From NCBI RefSeq assembly GCF_004681965.1, contig NZ_SMLL01000002.1:292980-356979 (forward strand): 64,000 nucleotides of DNA, read 5' to 3'. Source of the DNA: Ramlibacter rhizophilus. GTDB taxonomy: Bacteria; Pseudomonadota; Gammaproteobacteria; Burkholderiales; Burkholderiaceae_C. Position 1 is the stretch's first letter, and the number at the start of each line of letters is the position of its first letter. The notes beneath the pieces were generated by a model. It ran no database searches, was not told the DNA's origin, and was given only the letters and a program-made list of their open reading frames with translations. The translations under genes and the position numbers were made by a program. Positions 45,474 through 53,515 of the stretch are shown piece by piece.

Positions 45474-46154
45474 TCAGGGCGATTTCGCCCTGCGGCCGGC
45501 GCCGGCACGGGAAGGCGCCGACGTCCTGGCGCGTTTCGCTTTGCCCGCCTCCAGCGCCTCCAGCAAGGTCTCGACCGCCACGAGCGAAGCCCGGTGCGTC
45601 TCCGGCCGGCCCGTGCCGGCCAGCATGGCCAGTTCGGTCCCGATCCAGAAGTTGCAGATCCAGCAGCTCACCACCTCGGGCGACACCGGCAGATCCAGCC
45701 CGTAGTGCTCGAAAGCCTCGGCCACCACCTTGCCGATGAGGTCGAACCAGGCGTTCATGCGCGGCTGGAATTCGTCCCGCAGGGCCGGGTTGGACATGCT
45801 GGCCGCGTACAGCTCCATGAGCACCCGCACGAAGCCGGAGGCCAGGTCGTTCTCGTAGTAGCGACGCGCCTGCGCCCACTTGTGCGCATAGCTGCCCGGG
45901 CCCGCGTACAGGCGCTCCTGGCGGGCGAGCAGCCGGCGGTTGGCGTCGTCCAGCACCGCGATGACCAGTTGCTCCTTGGACTTGAAGTGATAGTTGACGA
46001 GGGCGTGGTTCACGCCCGCATCCTTGGCGATCTCTCGGATGCTCAGCCCACCGTAGCCCTCGCGCGCCAGGCGCTGGAATGCCGCTTCCAGGATGCGCGC
46101 CTTGGTGTCGTGGCGTGCAGGCGCGGCGGCGGCTTCGGTGATGCGTGCGGGCAT
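45474..46154 (-). CDS. TetR-family repressor
   Basis: A 226-residue TetR protein. HTH at about 18-62 (ILEAAFQRLAREGYGGLSIR; AGVNHALVNYHFKSKEQLVI), then a helical ligand domain (RRYYENDLASGFVRVLMELY). It ends in a basic tail rich in Ala/Arg/Lys. It is divergent from the hydrolase-glycosyltransferase gene. The 16-bp dyad at 46265-46280, right on that gene's promoter, is its probable operator. Its inducing ligand is unknown, but is likely the substrate or product of the fusion enzyme. Confidence 0.9.
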   Translation of the reverse strand: MPARITEAAAAPARHDTKARILEAAFQRLAREGYGGLSIREIAKDAGVNHALVNYHFKSKEQLVIAVLDDANRRLLARQERLYAGPGSYAHKWAQARRYYENDLASGFVRVLMELYAASMSNPALRDEFQPRMNAWFDLIGKVVAEAFEHYGLDLPVSPEVVSCWICNFWIGTELAMLAGTGRPETHRASLVAVETLLEALEAGKAKRARTSAPSRAGAGRRAKSP

Positions 46155-46237
46155 GGGCAGATATTAACCATGTGGATAAACCATGGTGCCAGCGTCCGGG
46201 GCAACTCTTCCGAAACATGGCTCAGGAAATCATTCCG

Positions 46238-46280
46238 TTGACAGCTTCCGAGACTGGCAATATCTTGAACAGTCGTTCAA
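46238..46280 (+). promoter_or_regulatory. Sigma-70 promoter with TetR-type operator
   Basis: TTGACA (46238-46243), a 17-bp spacer and TATCTT (46261-46266) form a near-consensus promoter for the gene at 46342. TTGAAC-AGTC-GTTCAA (46265-46280) is a perfect 6-bp dyad that begins inside the -10 and covers the start of transcription. A repressor bound there would block the promoter; the divergent TetR protein is the natural candidate. Confidence 0.65.
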
Positions 46281-46341
46281 CCACCGTGGCACGATCCGCC
46301 GGCTGTGGTTGCAGGTGCAGGAGCACAGGAGCACGCCACCC

Positions 46342-48501
46342 ATGAGCCCACTCGAACCGCCCCGGCGGCTTGCGCTGCAAGCCGGTCCCCTGCCGGCCGC
46401 CGGCACGCTGCCGCAGCCCTACCCTTACGAGACCGTGGCGCCCGCCCGCGAGGGATACGTCGAGCGTGACGGGGTGCGCTCCTGGTACGCGCAGTACGGC
46501 GAAGAAGGCCCCTGGATCGCGTTCGCGCCGATCTTCCAGATCGCCAACACCCACCTGCTGCGCGCGGTCGTGCCCTGGCTGTCGCAGCATTACCGCGTGG
46601 TGGTCATGGACCTGCGCGGAAGCGGCCGGTCGGACCGGCCCGTGGAGCCGCAGCAGTATTCCTTCGATCACTACTACGCCGACTTCGTGGCCGTGCTGGA
46701 CCGCCTGGGCGTGGACCGCACGGCCGTGGTCGGCATCTCCGCCACCGCCATGACGGCCATCCGGCTGGCGCACGAGCAGCGCGGACGGGTGGCGCAGCTG
46801 GTCCTGGTGGGCGGCTGGATCGAACGGCGCCTGGCGCATCCGCAGGCCGCCCAGGCGCTGCAGGAGAACATGGCGCGCATGCGTGCCGACTGGGCCGCCT
46901 ACCTCGACGGATTCTTCAGCGTCTGCTTCAGCGAGCCGCACTCGACCAAGCCCTACGAGGACGCGGTCCGCCAGGGCTGGTCCACCGACGGCGAGACCGT
47001 CGCCATGGCGCTGGCCGGCTGGATGGGCCACGACCTGCGCGAGCCGGCCCGCGAACTCGGCTGCCCCACCCTCGTGATCCACGGCGACCAGGACGGCCGC
47101 GTGCCCTACGCCCAGGGAGAAACCGCGGCTGCCCTGATCCCCGGGGCTCGCCTGGTGACCGTGGGCGAGGGCGGCCACCTCATGCCGGCGCGTGACCCGG
47201 TGGCCTTCTGCCGCCTGCTGGCGCAGTTCGTCGGCCGCCCCGGCGAGCGCAGCACCTGGGTGCGCGCGATGCGGCGCAAGCGCAAGGCGCTGTTCGTCTC
47301 CAGCGCCATCGGGCTGGGCCACGTCCAGCGCGACCTGGCGATCGCCCGCGCCATGCGCGCGCTGCATCCGGACCTGCAGGTGGACTGGTTCACCGTGCCG
47401 CCGGCCTCCACGTACCTGGAACGAGAGGGCGAGCGCGTGCACCCTGCCTGCGCGCGCCTGGCCAACGAGAGCAGCCATTTCGAGCGCGTGGCCGGCGAGC
47501 ACGACCTGCAGGCCTTCTTCGCGCTGCGCACCATGGACGAAGTGATGGCGCGCAACTTCCTCGTCTTCGAAGACCTGCTGGAGCACGAGCACTACGACAT
47601 CGTGGTCGGCGACGAAGCCTGGGAGGTGGACTACCACTACCACGAGAACCCGGAACTCAAGCGCCAGCCCTTCGTCTTCCTCACCGACTTCGTGGGCTGC
47701 CTGCCCATGGAGGAGGGGAACGAGCGCGAAGCCTTCCTGTGCGCGGACCGCAACGCGGACGACATCGCGCACGTGGAGCGTTATCCGTGGATCCGCGACC
47801 GCGCCCTCTTCGTGGGCAACCCGCAGGACGTGCCGCAACTGCCCTTCGGCCCCGGCATGCCGATCATCCGCGACTGGGCCTGCCGCAACTTCGCCTTCAC
47901 CGGCTACGCCCTGCCCTTCGACCCGAAGGCGCTGGCCGACACCGAGGCCCTGCGCGCGCGGCTCGGCTTGCGACAGGACGAGAAGCTGGTGATCGCTGCC
48001 GTCGGTGGAACCGCGGTGGGCGCGCCCCTGCTGCAGAAGATCGCCCAGGCGTTCCCGCTCATGAAGCGCCAGGTGCCCGAGCTGCGCCTGCTGCTGGTGG
48101 CCGGACCGCGCGTGCCACGCGATGCCTTCCCGGCGCACGAGGGGCTGAGCGTGCTGCCCTATGTCCACAACCTCTTCGAGCACCTGGCCTGCTCCGACCT
48201 GGCCTTGGTGCAAGGAGGCCTGAGCACCTGCATGGAGCTGGTGGCCTGCGGCAAGCGCTTCCTGAGCTTCCCGCTGGAGCGCCACTTCGAGCAGTGCATC
48301 CACGTGCAGCACCGGCTGCGCAACTACTGCGCGGACTGCGCGGTCCCGTTCCGGGGCCTGACGGCGGCGTCGCTGGCGGACAAGGCCCTGCAGGCCATGG
48401 CGTCGCCGGTGCATTACCAGCCGGTGGAGCTCGACGGCGCCGACCGTGCTGCCCGGCAGATCCTGGCGGTGATGGAGAACCGGCACTGGGCCACTGCCTG
48501 A
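46342..48501 (+). CDS. Alpha/beta-hydrolase - glycosyltransferase fusion protein
   Basis: A 719-residue protein of two enzymes joined in one frame. Residues about 40-295 are an alpha/beta hydrolase: MDLRGSGRSDRP near 93, nucleophile Ser in VVGISATAMTAIRLA near 132, acid in HGDQDGRVP near 249 and His in GEGGHLMPA near 278. Residues about 305-715 are a GT-B glycosyltransferase of the MurG/UDP-glucosyltransferase type: acceptor-domain SSAIGLGHVQRDLAIARAMR near 318-337 (the GxGHxxR motif) and donor-domain VQGGLSTCMELVACGKRFLS near 622-641, then FPLERHFEQ. The ATG at 46342 has AGGAGCA upstream. There is no signal peptide, so it acts in the cytoplasm. A DsrE-like gene follows. I know the separate families well, not this combination. 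Confidence 0.85.
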   Translation: MSPLEPPRRLALQAGPLPAAGTLPQPYPYETVAPAREGYVERDGVRSWYAQYGEEGPWIAFAPIFQIANTHLLRAVVPWLSQHYRVVVMDLRGSGRSDRPVEPQQYSFDHYYADFVAVLDRLGVDRTAVVGISATAMTAIRLAHEQRGRVAQLVLVGGWIERRLAHPQAAQALQENMARMRADWAAYLDGFFSVCFSEPHSTKPYEDAVRQGWSTDGETVAMALAGWMGHDLREPARELGCPTLVIHGDQDGRVPYAQGETAAALIPGARLVTVGEGGHLMPARDPVAFCRLLAQFVGRPGERSTWVRAMRRKRKALFVSSAIGLGHVQRDLAIARAMRALHPDLQVDWFTVPPASTYLEREGERVHPACARLANESSHFERVAGEHDLQAFFALRTMDEVMARNFLVFEDLLEHEHYDIVVGDEAWEVDYHYHENPELKRQPFVFLTDFVGCLPMEEGNEREAFLCADRNADDIAHVERYPWIRDRALFVGNPQDVPQLPFGPGMPIIRDWACRNFAFTGYALPFDPKALADTEALRARLGLRQDEKLVIAAVGGTAVGAPLLQKIAQAFPLMKRQVPELRLLLVAGPRVPRDAFPAHEGLSVLPYVHNLFEHLACSDLALVQGGLSTCMELVACGKRFLSFPLERHFEQCIHVQHRLRNYCADCAVPFRGLTAASLADKALQAMASPVHYQPVELDGADRAARQILAVMENRHWATA

Positions 48502-48552
48502 GCGGCGGCCGGCGTATCCTCTTTTCCCCACTTCGCTCCAAGGAGTCCTGCG

Positions 48553-48912
48553 ATGCGTTTCCTCGTCCACATCACCTGCGGACCCGAGCAGCCCACGCGG
48601 GCCGCCCTGGCGTTCTTCGTCGCCCGGGCGGCCGTCGAGGAAGGCCACGAGACCAGTGTGTTCCTGGCAGGCGACGCCGTGCAGCTCCTGCGCGACGCGG
48701 TGCTGGACGCAGCGGTCGGCCTGGGCACCGGCTCGCTGCGCGAGCACTACGACAAGCTGGTCGCCGGGGGCGCCAAGTTCTACCTGTCCGGCGGTTCGTC
48801 CAAGGCACGCGGCGTCTCGGATGCGGACCTGGCTGGCAAGTCCTTCGAGTTCGGCAACCCGACCCTGCTGGTGCGGCTCGCCGCCGAGAACGACAAGGTC
48901 CTCTGCTACTGA
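48553..48912 (+). CDS. DsrE/DsrF-like family protein
   Basis: A 119-residue protein with the DsrE-like fold: MRFLVHITCGPEQPTRAALA, VEEGHETSVFLAGDAVQLLR, and VAGGAKFYLSGGSSKARGVS. The conserved sulphur-relay cysteine of true DsrE/TusD proteins is not at its usual place; there is a Cys at residue 9 and one near the end (VLCY). It is therefore probably one of the many uncharacterised members. AAGGAG precedes the ATG. It lies 51 bp after the fusion gene on the same strand and may be cotranscribed. Confidence 0.85.
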   Translation: MRFLVHITCGPEQPTRAALAFFVARAAVEEGHETSVFLAGDAVQLLRDAVLDAAVGLGTGSLREHYDKLVAGGAKFYLSGGSSKARGVSDADLAGKSFEFGNPTLLVRLAAENDKVLCY

Positions 48913-48971
48913 GGCGCGCTCGCCACCGGCTTCGACGCTCCGGCAGCCCGGGCGCCGGCGCGTCCGGATGC

Positions 48972-49874
48972 TCAGGCCTGCGCGAGGAACGCCTGCAGTT
49001 CAGCCACCGTCGCCGCGGGGTTCTCCTCGCACAGGAAGTGACCGGACTCCACCGGGCCGCCGCGGACCTGCGTTGCCCACCGGCGCCACACGTCCAGCGG
49101 CGTGCCGGCGCCGGCCGCCACGCCGGATGACCCCCACAGCACGAGCAGGGGCACCTCGATGGTCCTGCCCGCCTCGACGTCGGCGCGGTCGTGCTCGAAG
49201 TCGGCATGGGCGCCGGCGCGGTAGTCCTCGCAGGCCGCATGGATGCGCGCGGGATCGCGCAGCGCGGCCAGGTAGTGGGCGACTGCGCGCGGGTCGAACG
49301 GGTCCCTGCCCGGCTTGGTCCAGCGCCTGAACGTTTCCATGAAGTACGCGTCGGCGCTGGCTTCGATCAGGCGCTCGGGCAGCGGATGGGGCTGCGCGAG
49401 GAAGGTCCAGTGGTAGATGCGCAGCGCGAAGTCCCGGTCCATCTTCAACCAGTAGTCGTAGGTGGGAAGGATGTCCAGCAGCGCCAGGCGGGTCAGGCGC
49501 TGCGGCTGGTCCAGCGCGAGGCGGTAGCCGACGCGCGCGCCGCGGTCATGGGCCGCCATGGCGAAGCGCGGGAAGCCGAGTCGCTCCATCGCCTGGGCCA
49601 TGACCTGCGCCATCGCGCGCTTGGTGTATGGCGTGTGCTGGGCGTCGCTGGGCGGCACGTCGGACTGGCCGTACCCGGGCAGGTCGGCGACCACCAGCGT
49701 GAAGCGCTCGGCCAGCGCCGGCGCGACCTGGTGCCACATGGCGTGCGTCTGCGGATAGCCGTGCAGCAGCAGCAGGGGCGGCCCCTTGCCGCCCACGCGC
49801 GCAAAGATGCGGCCGGCATCGGTGTCGAGCCACTCGGATGCAAAGCCGGGGAACAGGTCGGCAAGCTCTGGCAT
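48972..49874 (-). CDS. Haloacetate/fluoroacetate dehalogenase-type alpha/beta hydrolase
   Basis: A 300-residue hydrolase whose residues match the fluoroacetate dehalogenase of Rhodopseudomonas (RPA1163) almost number for number: nucleophile Asp110 and the carboxylate/halide grips Arg111 and Arg114 in [10 protein letters not shown], His155-Trp156 in RIYHWTF, Trp185 in FRRWTKPG, Tyr218 in CEDYRAG, and catalytic His279 in [11 protein letters not shown]. An Asp nucleophile rather than Ser is seen directly. The reaction would be hydrolysis of a haloacetate to glycolate and halide; related epoxide hydrolases share Asp but not the Arg/His-Trp set. AAGGAA precedes the ATG at 49874. It is divergent from an FMN reductase gene. 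Confidence 0.85.
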   Translation of the reverse strand: MPELADLFPGFASEWLDTDAGRIFARVGGKGPPLLLLHGYPQTHAMWHQVAPALAERFTLVVADLPGYGQSDVPPSDAQHTPYTKRAMAQVMAQAMERLGFPRFAMAAHDRGARVGYRLALDQPQRLTRLALLDILPTYDYWLKMDRDFALRIYHWTFLAQPHPLPERLIEASADAYFMETFRRWTKPGRDPFDPRAVAHYLAALRDPARIHAACEDYRAGAHADFEHDRADVEAGRTIEVPLLVLWGSSGVAAGAGTPLDVWRRWATQVRGGPVESGHFLCEENPAATVAELQAFLAQA

Positions 49875-50002
49875 GGAAGGTTCCTTGCGATCGTGCGGGT
49901 CCGCGCATTCTCCGCGTGGAAGCCGCCCCGTGCAGGCGGTCGCGGGCGTATGGTGCAGGCTCGTTCGGCGAATGCGCACCGACCCGCGCCTGAAGGAAGC
50001 CC

Positions 50003-50572
50003 ATGACCACCCTCCTCGCCCTCTCCGGCAGCCTGCGCTCAGGCTCCTACAACACCGCACTCCTGCGCACGGCGGCCGGCCTGATGCCGGCCGGTGCGAC
50101 GCTGGAGATCGCCACGCTGCACGGCATTCCGCTCTACGACGGCGATGCCGAAGCGCAGGACGGCATTCCGCCGGCCGTGCAGCAGCTCAAGGACAGGATC
50201 GTTGCCAGCGACGGCCTGCTGATCGCCACGCCCGAGTACAACAACGGCATTCCGGGCGTGCTCAAGAACGGCATCGACTGGCTCAGCCGGCCGCCGGCAG
50301 ACATCGCGCGCGTGTTCGGCAACCGCCCGGTGGCGGTGATGGGCGCGTCGCCCGGCGGCTTCGGCACCATCCTGTCGCAAAACGCCTGGCTGCCCGTGCT
50401 GCGCACCCTGGGCACGCGGACCTGGTTCGGCGGTCGGCTGCTGGTGTCCCGCGCGGGCCAGGTGTTCGACGCTTCGGGACAGATGACGGACGAGAAGATG
50501 AAGGCGCAGCTGCAGGCGTTCCTGCAGGGGTTCGTGGACTTCGTGGCCGCGCAGCCGCCCACGAAGCCCTGA
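50003..50572 (+). CDS. NADPH-dependent FMN reductase / quinone reductase
   Basis: A 189-residue flavodoxin-like protein. FMN phosphate loop [16 protein letters not shown] at 7-22, the [20 protein letters not shown] segment near 75-94 (PEYN..x..LKN is diagnostic) and [13 protein letters not shown] near 113-125. Relatives such as ChrR and YieF reduce FMN, quinones or chromate with NAD(P)H. The ATG at 50003 follows GAAGGAAGCCC. It ends 10 bp from the convergent Crp-type gene and is divergent from the dehalogenase-type gene. Confidence 0.88.
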   Translation: MTTLLALSGSLRSGSYNTALLRTAAGLMPAGATLEIATLHGIPLYDGDAEAQDGIPPAVQQLKDRIVASDGLLIATPEYNNGIPGVLKNGIDWLSRPPADIARVFGNRPVAVMGASPGGFGTILSQNAWLPVLRTLGTRTWFGGRLLVSRAGQVFDASGQMTDEKMKAQLQAFLQGFVDFVAAQPPTKP

Positions 50573-50582
50573 GGCAAGCCGC

Positions 50583-51302
50583 TCAGGCCTCGCCATGCAT
50601 GGCGAGGTCCTGCAGCCGTCCGGGGCTGCGCACCACCAGCAGGCCCTTGTCCCGGCGGATGACCTCCTGCGCCGCCAGCTCGCGCAGCTGCTCGTTCACG
50701 CGCTGGCGCGAGCACCCGAGCAGCTCGGCCAGCAGGTGCTGGCGCAGCCGCAGGCCGATGCGCACTTCGCCGCCCTGGCTCGCTTGGCCATGCCCCCGCA
50801 TCAGGTGCAGGAGCTGGCGCGCGAGCCGCGCGCGCAGCGTCACGCTCGACAGCTCCTCGATGAGGCCGAAGGCCTGTCGCAGACGGTGTCCCTGCAACTG
50901 CACCAGCGCGAGCGCGAACTCGGGGTGCTCGCGCAGCAGGCCGAGGAGGTCGGCGCGTGTGACGGCGACCGTGGTGGTCGGCCCTTGCGCGAACGCGTCG
51001 TGGCTGCGTTGCACCGGGCTGCCCAGCGGCGGATCGCCGAACCAGCGGCCCGGCCGCACGAAGGTGAGCGTAAGCGACTTGCCGGCCGGCGTCGTGGACG
51101 CGATGCGCACCGCGCCGGCCGCGCACCCCAGCCACTCGGACACCTCGTCCCCGCGCGCGAAGAGGCCCTCGCCATCGGCATGCCGGCGCACGCGCAGCAC
51201 GCGCAGCAGGTCGTGGCGCAGGCTGGGGGCGAGCTGCTCGAACCAGCGGCTTGCGCAGAGTGCGGCGCGCTCCCCGGGCGCCAGCCGGACGGTGTGCGCC
51301 AT
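50583..51302 (-). CDS. Crp/Fnr-family transcriptional regulator
   Basis: A 239-residue regulator. Residues about 15-130 form the cyclic-nucleotide-binding-type barrel (RRHADGEGLFARGDEVSEWL; GRWFGDPPLGSPVQRS). The winged helix is at about 155-225 (LLAELLGCSRQRVNEQLREL). Iron-sulphur cysteines of Fnr are absent. It starts 5 bp after the Bug gene and is the last gene of the ligase-dehydrogenase-Bug-Crp operon, so it may be an autoregulatory element responding to a CoA or aromatic intermediate. The frame is open upstream into the Bug gene but that part is a shadow. Confidence 0.87.
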   Translation of the reverse strand: MAHTVRLAPGERAALCASRWFEQLAPSLRHDLLRVLRVRRHADGEGLFARGDEVSEWLGCAAGAVRIASTTPAGKSLTLTFVRPGRWFGDPPLGSPVQRSHDAFAQGPTTTVAVTRADLLGLLREHPEFALALVQLQGHRLRQAFGLIEELSSVTLRARLARQLLHLMRGHGQASQGGEVRIGLRLRQHLLAELLGCSRQRVNEQLRELAAQEVIRRDKGLLVVRSPGRLQDLAMHGEA

Positions 51303-51307
51303 GGCGC

Positions 51308-52276
51308 CTACTGCGCCTCGATCTTCGCGGCCTTCATCATGGCCTCGGTGTTCCCGATCTCGGCCTGCAGGTTCTCGGTGTACTCCTGCGGCGTGCTGGG
51401 CGCCACGAGCGAGCCGTTGGCCTCCAGCTTGGCACGCACCTGCGGGTCGGCCAGGGCCTGGTTCAAGGCCTCGCTCACGCGCTTGACGATCGGCGCGGGC
51501 GTGCCGGCCGGCATGGACAGGCCGCCGAAGGACACGAGGTTGATGCCCGGCAGGCCCGCTTCGGCGGCAGTCGGCACCTTGGGCAGCTGCGGATTGCGCT
51601 TGGGGCCCATGACGGCCAGCGCGTTCATCTTCCCTCCGTGGATATGGGGAAGCGAGACGGAGAAGATGGTGAGCGCATAGTCCACCTGCTTGCCCATCAC
51701 GGCCGTGGCCGATTCCGAGGCGCCCTTGTAGGGCACGTGCAGCGCCTCCATGCCCGTGGCGTTGAGCATCAGCTCGCCGCCCATGTGCGCAGGCGAGCCC
51801 ACGCCGCCGGAGGCGAAGGTTAGCTTGCCGGGGTCCTTGCGCCCCCGCTCCACCAGCTGCTGCACCGAGGTGATGCCCGACTCCGCGTTCACCACCAGCA
51901 GCACGTCCGACTGCGCGATGCGCCCCACGTGCACGAAGTCCTTCATCACGTCGAAGCCGGGCTTGCGGTACATGCGCATGCTGGTGGCCATGGGCGAGGC
52001 CGAGTACACCCAGGTGTAGCCGTCCGGCGCGGCCTTGGCCGCGACCTGCGCGCCCAGGTTGCCGGCGGCGCCGCCCTTGTTCTCGATGACGATGGGCTGC
52101 TTGAGGATGTCGTCCATCGCGTCGGCCACGATGCGAACCGTGGTGTCCGGCGCGGTGCCGGCCAGGTAGGGGACGATCCACTTGATCGGGCGGGTGGGAT
52201 AGTCCTGCGCCTGCGCGCCGGCGGACAGTGCGAGGGTGGCGCCGGCCACCAGGGCGGCCAGGGTACGTCGTTGCAT
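51308..52276 (-). CDS. Bug/TctC-type binding protein
   Basis: A 322-residue periplasmic receptor with signal TLAALVAGATLALSAGAQAQ. Family marks are YPTRPIKWIVPYLAGTAPDT, VIENKGGAAGNLGAQ and PDGYTWVYSAS. AGGAGACAACGC precedes the ATG. It lies 29 bp after an acyl-CoA dehydrogenase gene and 5 bp before the Crp gene, so it belongs to a four-gene operon that begins with an acyl-CoA ligase. The ligand is probably the carboxylic acid that the ligase activates. Confidence 0.9.
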   Translation of the reverse strand: MQRRTLAALVAGATLALSAGAQAQDYPTRPIKWIVPYLAGTAPDTTVRIVADAMDDILKQPIVIENKGGAAGNLGAQVAAKAAPDGYTWVYSASPMATSMRMYRKPGFDVMKDFVHVGRIAQSDVLLVVNAESGITSVQQLVERGRKDPGKLTFASGGVGSPAHMGGELMLNATGMEALHVPYKGASESATAVMGKQVDYALTIFSVSLPHIHGGKMNALAVMGPKRNPQLPKVPTAAEAGLPGINLVSFGGLSMPAGTPAPIVKRVSEALNQALADPQVRAKLEANGSLVAPSTPQEYTENLQAEIGNTEAMMKAAKIEAQ

Positions 52277-52305
52277 GCGTTGTCTCCTTCAGGTGGGTGG
52301 ATGTG

Positions 52306-53502
52306 TCAGTGCACCGCAGCGCCCAGCAGCTCGCGGGCGATGGTGTTGCGCTGGATTTCGCTGGTGCCGGTCAGCACCCGGTACATGCGCAGCAGGCGGA
52401 ACAGGAATTCCACCCGGCTGCCCTGCACGATGCCTTCGCCGCCATGGACCTGCACCGCGCGGTCGGCGATGCGGAAGGCCGTCTCCGAACAGAACAGCTT
52501 GGCCATGGACGCTTCGGCGCGCGCCTCGGCTCCGCTGTCCAGGGTGCGCGCGACGCCCAGCATGAGCGCGCGCGCGGCCGCGAGTTCGGTGGCCATGTCG
52601 GCCAGCATGTGCTGCACGGCCTGGAAGGCGCCGATCGGCTGGCCGAACTGGCGCCGCGTGGCCGCGTGGGCCAGCGAGTCGTCCAGCGCGAGCCGTGCCA
52701 GTCCCAGCATGGCCGGGCAATGCAGCACCCGGTTGACCGTGATGCGGCCCAGCGCCAGCGCCAGCCCGCGGCCCCGCTCGCCGATCTGGTTGCCCGCCGG
52801 GATGCGGCAGCCCTCCAGCACGATGTTGCCGGTGTGGGACTGGCCCGCCATGGTCTTGTAGCCGGCCTCCACCGTGAAGCCCTGGCGTTCGCGCTCGACG
52901 AAGAAGGCCGTGGTCTCGCGCACCGCGGGGTCCTCGCTGGTGGAGGCGATGACCACGGCGAAGTCGCAGAAGGGCGAGCCGGAGATGAAGCGCTTCACGC
53001 CGTCCAGCACCCAGTCGTCCCCGTCGCGGCGGGCGCGTGTCTGCAAGGCGCCCGCGTCGGAGCCGGCCTCGGGCTCGGTGATGGCAAAGCAGATGGCCTT
53101 CTCGGCGCGGGCCACCGGCAGGATGAAGCGCTCCATCTGATGCGGCGTGGCATACCGGGCCAGCGCGCCCACGCGCGGCGGACCGGTCAGTTCGCCCAGC
53201 ACATGGGCCGCGAAGGGCGATCCGCTGGCGTAGATGGCTTCCTTGATCAGCACGTGGTCCACCAGCGCGAAGCCTGCGCCGCCCAGGGCCTCGGGCAGGG
53301 TCACGCCGTAGAAGCCCCTGTCGCGCGAGCGCTTCCACACCCGCTCCAGCAGCGCGCGCGGGGCGCCGCTTTCATGCGTGATGCCGTGCTCGGCGGCCAG
53401 TGGCTGCAGCTCGTCGCGGATGAACTCCTGCACGCGGGCGATGAAGTCGGCAGCGCGCTCGGAGCCTTCGAAACAACGCGTCGGGGTCGGCTTGGCGTCC
53501 AT
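52306..53502 (-). CDS. Acyl-CoA dehydrogenase
   Basis: A 398-residue flavoenzyme. Signature 1 CFAITEPEAGSDAGALQTRA lies near 138-157; signature 2 near the C-terminus is QVHGGEGIVQGSRVEFLFRL. It also carries the ACAD ending GTSEIQRNTIARELLG. The likely catalytic base in this subgroup lies in the 'RVEF..R' to 'GTSEI' region. It oxidises the CoA ester made by the ligase encoded 13 bp upstream. The ATG at 53502 has AAGGAG upstream. Together with the ligase it can start beta-oxidation of an aliphatic or cyclic acid. Confidence 0.9.
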   Translation of the reverse strand: MDAKPTPTRCFEGSERAADFIARVQEFIRDELQPLAAEHGITHESGAPRALLERVWKRSRDRGFYGVTLPEALGGAGFALVDHVLIKEAIYASGSPFAAHVLGELTGPPRVGALARYATPHQMERFILPVARAEKAICFAITEPEAGSDAGALQTRARRDGDDWVLDGVKRFISGSPFCDFAVVIASTSEDPAVRETTAFFVERERQGFTVEAGYKTMAGQSHTGNIVLEGCRIPAGNQIGERGRGLALALGRITVNRVLHCPAMLGLARLALDDSLAHAATRRQFGQPIGAFQAVQHMLADMATELAAARALMLGVARTLDSGAEARAEASMAKLFCSETAFRIADRAVQVHGGEGIVQGSRVEFLFRLLRMYRVLTGTSEIQRNTIARELLGAAVH

Positions 53503-53515
53503 GACCTTGGCTCCT

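Noticed and set aside
46222..48747. 841-residue minus-strand open frame
   Set aside because: Shadow of the hydrolase-glycosyltransferase fusion; composition is His/Gln/Arg-rich and it has no motifs.
48553..48912. True sulphur-relay DsrE/TusD protein
   Set aside because: The conserved relay cysteine is not in place and there are no dsr/tus neighbours; only the fold family is supported.
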